A DNA stretch of 37,233 nucleotides from Alphaproteobacteria bacterium. Lineage in GTDB: Bacteria > Pseudomonadota > Alphaproteobacteria > JAJFFI01. The stretch covers positions 1-37,233 of the forward strand of contig JASJBI010000048.1 of the NCBI GenBank assembly GCA_030066595.1, given 5' to 3'. Shown in pieces: positions 31,908 through 37,233 of the stretch. Each line of letters begins with the position of its first letter. Positions within the stretch are counted from its first letter, which is position 1. Both the position numbers and the translations under genes were made by a program. The notes beneath the pieces are model-generated. The model made no database searches, was not told the origin of the DNA, and saw only the letters and a program-made list of their open reading frames with translations.

Positions 31908-33794
31908 CTAGGCCGGCTTGTCGGCGGCCTCCTCCGCGGCGTCTACCTCTACCGAGTCGGCCGGCTCCTCTTCCGTTGCCTCCTGCTCTTCCTCGGCCTT
32001 GGCGGCAGCCTTCTTGGCGCCGCCCTTCTTCGGCTTCTGCGTCTCCTTCGCCTCTTCCTTCGTCTCTTCCTTGGGCTCCTCCTTGGCTTCTTCCTTGGCC
32101 TCGGCAGCCTTGCTCATCGCGGGCCCGAGGATTTCGCCGAGCGACGCGCCGGAATCAGAGGACCCGTACTGATCCATAGCCTTCTTCTCTTCCTCGACTT
32201 CGCGGGCCTTGATCGAGAGGTTGAAACGGCGGGTCTTGTTGTCCACCGAGGTGACCTTGGCGTCGACTTTTTCTCCGACGGCAAATCGGTCGGGGCGCTG
32301 CTCGCTGCGGTCGCGAGACAACTCCGCCTTACGGATGAAGCCGACCGCGCCGCCGCCGAGATCGAGTTCGATGCCGCTGTCGAGGGTCGACGAGACGGTG
32401 CCGGTGACCACTTTGCCTTTCTTGATGTTGCTGGCGGCGCTGGCGAAGGGGTCGTCGCTGAGCTGTTTGACGCCGAGGCTCACCCGCTCCTTCTCGACGT
32501 CAACGTCCAGAACCTTGAACTTGATGACCTGGCCCTTCTTGAAATCGGCGATGGCTTCTTCGCCGGGCCGCTTCCAATCCAGATCCGAGAGGTGGACCAT
32601 GCCATCGATTTCGCCGGGAAGGCCGATGAACAGGCCGAACTCGGTAATGTTCTTGATCTCGCCTTCGAGTTCGCTGCCGGCGGGATGCTCTTCGGCGAAC
32701 TTCTCCCAGGGATTGCTCAGGCACTGCTTGAGACCAAGCGAAATACGCCGGCGATCCGGGTCCACGTCCAGCACCATCACTTCGACTTCCTGGCTGGTCG
32801 AGACGATCTTGCCGGGATGGACGTTCTTCTTGGTCCAGCTCATCTCGGAGACGTGCACCAACCCCTCGATCCCGGCCTCGAGCTCGACGAAGGCGCCGTA
32901 GTCGGTGATGTTGGTCACGCGACCCTTGAGCTTGGCACTGACGGGGTACTTCTGCGCAACGCCTTCCCAGGGATCGGCCTCGAGCTGCTTCATGCCGAGC
33001 GAGATGCGCTGGGTCTCCGGATTGAAGCGTACCACCTGGACATCCACGGTCTGGCCGATCTGCAACGCCTCGCTGGGGTGGTTGATCCGCTTCCAGGAGA
33101 TGTCGGTCACGTGCAGCAGTCCGTCGATACCGCCCAGATCCACGAAAGCGCCGTAATCGGTGATGTTCTTGACCACGCCCTGCAGCACCTGGCCTTCCTT
33201 CAGGTTGGCGACCAGCTCGCTGCGCGCCTCGGCGCGGGTTTCCTCCAGCACGGCCCTGCGGGAGACGACGATGTTGCCCCGCTGCCGGTCCATCTTGAGG
33301 ATTTGGAAGGGCTGCGGAGAACCCATCAATGGGCTGACGTCGCGAACCGGCCGGATATCGACTTGACTGCCCGGCAGGAAAGCAACCGCACCCGAAAGAT
33401 CTACGGTAAAGCCGCCCTTCACCCGGCCAAAGATCACGCCGGTTACGCGCTGGCTGCTCTTGAAGGCCTCCTCCAGCTGGGTCCAGGCCTCTTCGCGGCG
33501 GGCCCGCTCTCGCGACAGGACGGCCTCGCCGTTACGGTCCTCCATGCGCTCGACATAGACTTCCACTTCGTCGCCGACCTTGATCTCCGGCGCGGCGCCC
33601 GGTGTGCCGAACTCCTTGAGGGCGACCCGGCCTTCGGCCTTGAGGCCGACATCAATCAGGGCGCTGTCATTCTCGATGGCCAGGACCCGTCCCTTGACCA
33701 CGCTGCCTTCGAAAGAGCGCGTGCTGGCAAGGGATTCTTCGAGCATCTGGGCGAAATTCTCGCCAGAGTTAGTGCTGGTGCTTGCGGTTGCCAT
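31908..33794 (-). CDS. rpsA: 30S ribosomal protein S1
   Basis: S1 recruits mRNA to the ribosome. The 628-residue protein has six S1/OB repeats. Typical repeat boundaries such as VVKNITDYGAFVDLGGIDGLLHVTDISW (third) and ITDYGAFVELEAGIEGLVHVSEMSW (fourth) are evident. The sixth repeat ends near residue 530. Beyond it is a ~65-residue low-complexity tail of Lys, Glu and Ala (564-628), making the protein about 70 residues longer than E. coli S1. Translation starts at ATG 33794 with GAGAGGA upstream. The gene lies downstream of cmk with a 145-nt leader that could carry S1 autoregulation; no structure was established. Confidence 0.97.
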   Translation of the reverse strand: MATASTSTNSGENFAQMLEESLASTRSFEGSVVKGRVLAIENDSALIDVGLKAEGRVALKEFGTPGAAPEIKVGDEVEVYVERMEDRNGEAVLSRERARREEAWTQLEEAFKSSQRVTGVIFGRVKGGFTVDLSGAVAFLPGSQVDIRPVRDVSPLMGSPQPFQILKMDRQRGNIVVSRRAVLEETRAEARSELVANLKEGQVLQGVVKNITDYGAFVDLGGIDGLLHVTDISWKRINHPSEALQIGQTVDVQVVRFNPETQRISLGMKQLEADPWEGVAQKYPVSAKLKGRVTNITDYGAFVELEAGIEGLVHVSEMSWTKKNVHPGKIVSTSQEVEVMVLDVDPDRRRISLGLKQCLSNPWEKFAEEHPAGSELEGEIKNITEFGLFIGLPGEIDGMVHLSDLDWKRPGEEAIADFKKGQVIKFKVLDVDVEKERVSLGVKQLSDDPFASAASNIKKGKVVTGTVSSTLDSGIELDLGGGAVGFIRKAELSRDRSEQRPDRFAVGEKVDAKVTSVDNKTRRFNLSIKAREVEEEKKAMDQYGSSDSGASLGEILGPAMSKAAEAKEEAKEEPKEETKEEAKETQKPKKGGAKKAAAKAEEEQEATEEEPADSVEVDAAEEAADKPA

Positions 33795-33939
33795 TGTCCT
33801 CTCAGATCGGTTCAGTTCAGTTGCGTTTGTCCGGCCGGCCGGTTGGTTCCGGCGGTCTTGGCGATGTTCGTGTTTTTGCCTGCAGGGACTACCGGCCGCC
33901 CTACGGCCCGGGCCTGTTCCTCACCGGCCCGACAAGCTC

Positions 33940-34575
33940 TCAGTCTGTGCGAGAAGCTATGTGATCGACGGCCGCCTGGAAGGCGGCCTCGGCATCCAGA
34001 CCCGTGGTGTCCAGCATGAAGGCATCAGACGCAGGAACGAGCGGCGCCACTGCCCGCTCACGGTCCCGCGCGTCACGTTCCTTCATGTCCTGCAGAACGC
34101 GGCTACGTATACTCTCTAAGCCCCTCTGCCGCAACTCCTTTAGCCGCCGTTCGGCGCGGGCCTCCAGGCTTGCGGTGACGAAGATCTTTACGTCCGAGTC
34201 TGGGCACACCACGGTGCCAATATCGCGCCCGTCCAGCACGACTCCCGAGGTGCCGGGCGGCGGGTTGGCGGCCAGCCTACGCTGTACGTCCAACAGCGCA
34301 GCCCGCACCTCCGGCGACGCTGCCACCTGGCTGGCGGCTTGGGCCGCCTCGTCGCCCCTGAGCGCCGGATCCTCGAGCTGGTCGAGGTCCAAAGCCCGGG
34401 CCGCGCTCGACGCAGCGGCCGCGTCCGAAGGATCGCCGCCGGCCCGCAGCACCGACAGGCCCACCGCGCGGTACAGCAGGCCGGTATCCACATAGGCGAG
34501 GCCATAGTGCTCCGCCAGGCGGCGGGCCAGCGTCCCCTTGCCCGCGGCGGCCGGTCCATCCACGGCGATGATCAT
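33940..34575 (-). CDS. cmk: Cytidylate kinase
   Basis: This 211-residue P-loop kinase phosphorylates CMP and dCMP. Motifs are [19 protein letters not shown] (Walker A), [36 protein letters not shown], and [15 protein letters not shown] (lid). It follows aroA by 33 nt and precedes rpsA, the standard order. Confidence 0.96.
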   Translation of the reverse strand: MIIAVDGPAAAGKGTLARRLAEHYGLAYVDTGLLYRAVGLSVLRAGGDPSDAAAASSAARALDLDQLEDPALRGDEAAQAASQVAASPEVRAALLDVQRRLAANPPPGTSGVVLDGRDIGTVVCPDSDVKIFVTASLEARAERRLKELRQRGLESIRSRVLQDMKERDARDRERAVAPLVPASDAFMLDTTGLDAEAAFQAAVDHIASRTD

Positions 34576-34608
34576 GCCAGCGAGCCTGCCGCGGCGTTGG
34601 TCATGCGG

Positions 34609-35994
34609 TCACGCAATCCGGGCCCCCAATTCCGTCATCAAGCCCGTAAAACCGGGAAAGCTGGTCTCGATCATTCGGCCGTCGTCGACCGTGACCGGCC
34701 GTTGGCTGGCGACCCCCAGGGTCAGGAACGCCATGGCGATCCGGTGGTCGTCCCTGGCTGCAACGGCATCGCCGGCGTCCGGACCCGGCGGCGGTCCACC
34801 GCAGCCTTCGATAGTCAAAAAATCTTCGCCCAAGTCGACCCGGACGCCACATCGGTGCAAGCCCTCGGCAATCGCCGTCAGCCGATCGCTCTCCTTGACG
34901 CGCAACTCGGCGAGCCCTTCCAGGCGGGTCTCCCCTTTGGCGTAGGCGGCGGCGACGGCCAGCGCCGGATACTCATCGATCATCCGCGGCGCCCGCTCTG
35001 CCGGCACGCGCACACCGGAGAGTGCGCTGGACCTGATGGACAAATCGGCGACCGGCTCGCCGTGCTCCTCGCGCGCGTTTGTGACCGAAATCGCGGCGCC
35101 CATTTCGGACAAAGTCTCGAACAGGCCCGTACGCAGCGGGTTGACGCCGACCCCCGGCAGATCGACCGCGCCCGATGGTGCAATCAGCGCGGCAACCGTT
35201 GGAAAAGCCGCGGAGGAGGGGTCGGCGGGCACCGATATACGCATACCCGCCAGCTCGGGTTGACCGGTCAGCGCAACACGCTGTCCACCGTCCTCGACCG
35301 GCTCGATCTCGAGTTCGGCGCCAAACGCCGCCAGCATGCGCTCGGTGTGGTCGCGGGTGCGGGCCGGCTCGACCACCGTCGTGCGGCCCGGCGTGTTCAG
35401 CCCGGCGAGCAGGACTGCGGATTTGACCTGGGCCGACGGCACCGGCAGCGTGTACTCGACCGGTACCGGGTCTGCCGTCCCGCGGATCGTCATTGGCAGC
35501 AGGCCGCCGTCCCGGGCCGCAAAACGTGCGCCCATCCGCTCCAGTGGCGCGATCACGCGGCCCATCGGCCGGTTGCGCAGGGACGCGTCGCCGGTCAGCA
35601 TCGCGTGGAAGGGATGGGTCGCCAGCAACCCGGCCAAGAGCCGCGCGCCCGTACCCGAGTTGCCCAGGTCGAGCACTGTATCCGGTTCGTGCAGGCCGCC
35701 GACACCGCGACCCAGCACACGGCATGTGCCGTCTTCGCTCTGCGATATGCCGGCCCCGAGAGCGACTAGCGCAGTGCCTGTGGCGCGCACGTCCGCCCCT
35801 TCCAGCAAGCCGCTGATCACCGTTTCGCCGACCGCCGAGGCGCTGAGCATCAGTGCCCGGTGCGAAATCGACTTGTCTCCCGGTACGCGCACCGCGCCAG
35901 CGAGCGTCTGGGTTGGGCTCGATGTGATTGGGCTCACCTGGTTGTCCCGTTGTCCTAGCCTGGTTGCCGCCGGGTCGGCGGTCCGCATGCGCAA
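34609..35994 (-). CDS. aroA: 3-phosphoshikimate 1-carboxyvinyltransferase (EPSP synthase)
   Basis: AroA joins PEP to shikimate-3-phosphate in aromatic synthesis. The core starts at VRVPGDKSISHRALML and includes LGNSGTGARLLAGLLA, MTGDASLRNRPM, and LRVKESDRLTAIAEGL. The conserved D-E-Y-P-A-L motif (IDEYPALAVAAAY) is present. The loop reads LGNSGTGARL, where class I enzymes have Gly-Asn-Ala-Gly-Thr. The Ser-for-Ala pattern is found in class II, glyphosate-tolerant types; this class call is inference. TTG 35994 is chosen because AGGAG lies 9 nt upstream, giving 461 residues. GTG 35937, with a weak ribosome site, would give a more usual 442. Confidence 0.95.
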   Translation of the reverse strand: MRMRTADPAATRLGQRDNQVSPITSSPTQTLAGAVRVPGDKSISHRALMLSASAVGETVISGLLEGADVRATGTALVALGAGISQSEDGTCRVLGRGVGGLHEPDTVLDLGNSGTGARLLAGLLATHPFHAMLTGDASLRNRPMGRVIAPLERMGARFAARDGGLLPMTIRGTADPVPVEYTLPVPSAQVKSAVLLAGLNTPGRTTVVEPARTRDHTERMLAAFGAELEIEPVEDGGQRVALTGQPELAGMRISVPADPSSAAFPTVAALIAPSGAVDLPGVGVNPLRTGLFETLSEMGAAISVTNAREEHGEPVADLSIRSSALSGVRVPAERAPRMIDEYPALAVAAAYAKGETRLEGLAELRVKESDRLTAIAEGLHRCGVRVDLGEDFLTIEGCGGPPPGPDAGDAVAARDDHRIAMAFLTLGVASQRPVTVDDGRMIETSFPGFTGLMTELGARIA

Positions 35995-36070
35995 GCGCGG
36001 GCTCTCCTAACATAGCTGGCCCGCCGCGCACCAGCATCGCACGGATTTCGCGACCACGCCGATTTTGCTT

Positions 36071-36099
36071 TTGACAGGCGCGCCCGATCATGGCAATTG
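36071..36099 (+). promoter_or_regulatory. Possible promoter for the FYDLN-type gene
   Basis: A perfect TTGACA (36071-36076) is followed 17 nt later by a poor -10 (CAATTG, 36094-36099). It lies in the aroA-divergent spacer, 45 nt before the start codon. Confidence 0.35.
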
Positions 36100-36144
36100 G
36101 CACGCCGCAGTCAAACCGGTCGACACGAGATTGGAGGATTTCAG

Positions 36145-36540
36145 GTGGCGAAGCCTGAATGGGGCGTCAAGCGCATCTGTCTGAATTGCGGCGCGCGCTT
36201 TTATGATCTGGACAAGCGACCGATCATCTGCCCAGCCTGCGAAACCTCGTTCGAAGAGGATGCCTTTTCCCGCAGCCGACGCGGGCGCGGCCAGACGGCC
36301 GAGCAACCGGCTGCCCCAGCCAAGATGGCAAAGGCCCCGGATCCGCCGCCGGTGCCTGCCGAAGAGGACATCGAAAAGCCCGAGGCAGAGGAACAGCTGC
36401 CCGATGTCGAGGTGGATGTCGAGGTGGATGCGGAAGACGAAGACGACGAGGCCCTGATCGAGGATGCCTCGGAGCTTGGCGAAGACGATGACGACATGGC
36501 CGAGGTCATGGAGAACGTGGAGGACGAGAAAGAGGCCTAG
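36145..36540 (+). CDS. TIGR02300 family (FYDLN) zinc-ribbon acidic protein
   Basis: This 131-residue protein starts (M)AKPEWGVKRICLNCGARFYDLDKRP and has two Cys-x-x-Cys pairs (CLNC and CPAC) expected to bind zinc. The family signature FYDLN appears here as FYDLD. The second half is strongly acidic, with a dense run of Asp and Glu from about residue 73. The function of the family is unknown. It is largely alphaproteobacterial and is often divergent from aroA, as here. The GTG at 36145 is chosen because conserved sequence starts there and GAGG precedes it by about 8 nt. Confidence 0.9.
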   Translation: MAKPEWGVKRICLNCGARFYDLDKRPIICPACETSFEEDAFSRSRRGRGQTAEQPAAPAKMAKAPDPPPVPAEEDIEKPEAEEQLPDVEVDVEVDAEDEDDEALIEDASELGEDDDDMAEVMENVEDEKEA

Positions 36541-36563
36541 GCCTTGTCTGTGCTGCGCCAGTT

Positions 36564-36592
36564 TTGACTTGTCTGGCATCGGCAGATAACTA
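36564..36592 (+). promoter_or_regulatory. Promoter of tRNA-Ala
   Basis: TTGACT (36564-36569) and TAACTA (36587-36592) are separated by 17 nt. The sequence after the -10 is very GC-rich (CCGGCGGGGCGGGCGCG), a discriminator type typical of stringently controlled stable-RNA promoters. Confidence 0.65.
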
Positions 36593-36639
36593 TGTACCGG
36601 CGGGGCGGGCGCGTCGCGCCGCCGCTGGACACTCATATC

Positions 36640-36715
<76 letters not shown>

Positions 36716-36724
36716 AACCTATCG

Positions 36725-36756
36725 AGGGCTTAGCCAAGACCGGCTGAGCCCTTTTT
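36725..36756 (+). terminator. Intrinsic terminator after tRNA-Ala
   Basis: AGGGCTTAGCC and GGCTGAGCCCT pair over 11 bp with one G-U pair and a 6-nt loop, followed by a run of five T. It ends the tRNA transcript 10 nt after the CCA end. Confidence 0.88.
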
Positions 36757-36818
36757 GATTGCCCTGCGAACGGGGCGGTGACCGACCGCCAGCGGTCAGG
36801 TCCGATGGTCGCGTCGAC

Positions 36819-37233
36819 CTATTGACTGCAGCGCGGCACCACGAGCCCGCTCGGGACCTTTGTGTTGGCGTCCCCGCAACTCGTGCCGAGCTGATCCTGG
36901 GTCAGCCCTGACGCACCGCTCAGGTTGGCGCCGGCAAGGTTCGCCGCACGCAGATCCACCCCGCTCAGATTGGCGCCGTTCAGGTGCGCCTGGGCCAGCT
37001 GCGCGCGGGCCAGCTTGGCGCCGATCAAAATGCTGGACCCCAATTTCGCGCCGGTCAGGTCGACCGCGCGAAGATCCGCATCGCTTAGATCCGTGCCGGA
37101 CAGGTCGCTGCCCCGCAGATTGAGACCACGCAGGTCGAGACCGTGGAGATCGCAGCCGGAGCAACGTCCGGTCGCCTTGAGCTGGTCCAGCGCCGGACCG
37201 GCCGTGGTCGCTCCGCCGTCGAGGACTGGGGCG
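36819..37233 (-). CDS. Pentapeptide-repeat protein, C-terminal part (cut by right edge)
   Basis: The frame is open from the right edge to the TAG at 36821-36819, giving at least 137 residues. About 19 pentapeptide units of the A(D/N)LxG type follow one another (for example CDLHG LDLRG, SDLSG TDLSD ADLRA, AHLNG ANLSG), which should form a right-handed quadrilateral beta-helix. Before them is a short Cys-x-x-Cys-containing region (GRCSGCDL), and after them a C-terminal segment with two cysteines (SCGDANTK and PRC). The start and any signal peptide lie outside the window. The function cannot be told from the repeats. Confidence 0.85.
   Translation of the reverse strand, partial: APVLDGGATTAGPALDQLKATGRCSGCDLHGLDLRGLNLRGSDLSGTDLSDADLRAVDLTGAKLGSSILIGAKLARAQLAQAHLNGANLSGVDLRAANLAGANLSGASGLTQDQLGTSCGDANTKVPSGLVVPRCSQ

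Overview
This window looks like a chromosomal segment of a high-GC alphaproteobacterium, probably Rhodospirillales-like. Three things point there. There is a chvI-chvG two-component system followed by a regulatory PTS block and ahcY. There is a DivL-type pseudo-kinase with a CtrA box. There is also the alphaproteobacterial order aroA-cmk-rpsA-ihfB-lapA ... trpF-trpB-trpA-accD-folC, convergent with addB-addA-trxA. The genus assignment is inference. Almost everything is core housekeeping. I see no phage, transposase, CRISPR array or obvious genomic island.

Layout. (1) 1-954, minus strand: metal-responsive genes. A truncated unidentified gene at the left edge has a promoter flanked by two Fur-box-like sites. 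Upstream of it lies cbtB (cobalt uptake), preceded by a clear cobalamin riboswitch and its promoter. (2) 1167-8176, plus strand: chvI, chvG, an SseB-like gene, short hprK, rapZ, a mannose-type EIIA, HPr and EI. This is a phosphorelay without any sugar permease, so it is probably regulatory. (3) 8186-9275: a small lipoprotein and three small proteins of unknown function. (4) 9276-10955: ahcY behind a perfect 18-bp palindrome that looks like an ArsR-family (SahR-type) operator. (5) 11051-13608: divL, with Tyr where a kinase has His, and a CtrA-type TTAA-N7-TTAA box. (6) 13668-22822, plus strand: tsaE, amgK, murU, addB, addA, trxA, mostly overlapping or tightly packed. (7) 22840-35994, minus strand: folC, accD, trpA, trpB, trpF, pyrF, a sarcosine-oxidase-like flavoenzyme, an ornithine-cyclodeaminase-family enzyme, lapA, ihfB, rpsA, cmk, aroA. 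(8) 36145-37233: a FYDLN-type zinc-ribbon protein, tRNA-Ala(GGC) with promoter and terminator, and the end of a pentapeptide-repeat protein cut by the right edge.

How the parts work together. ChvIG, the EIIA/HPr/EI relay, HprK and RapZ form an envelope and nutrient signalling block. DivL belongs to the cell-cycle CckA-CtrA circuit. AmgK and MurU recycle peptidoglycan amino sugars to UDP-MurNAc. AddAB repairs double-strand breaks. The minus-strand block joins aromatic amino-acid, pyrimidine, fatty-acid and folate synthesis with translation (RpsA) and nucleoid architecture (IHF). The points most worth a second look are the Fur/B12 metal region, the apparent lack of a normal start codon for EI, the DivL active site with its CtrA box, the ahcY operator, and the flavoenzyme/cyclodeaminase pair translationally coupled to pyrF-trpF.
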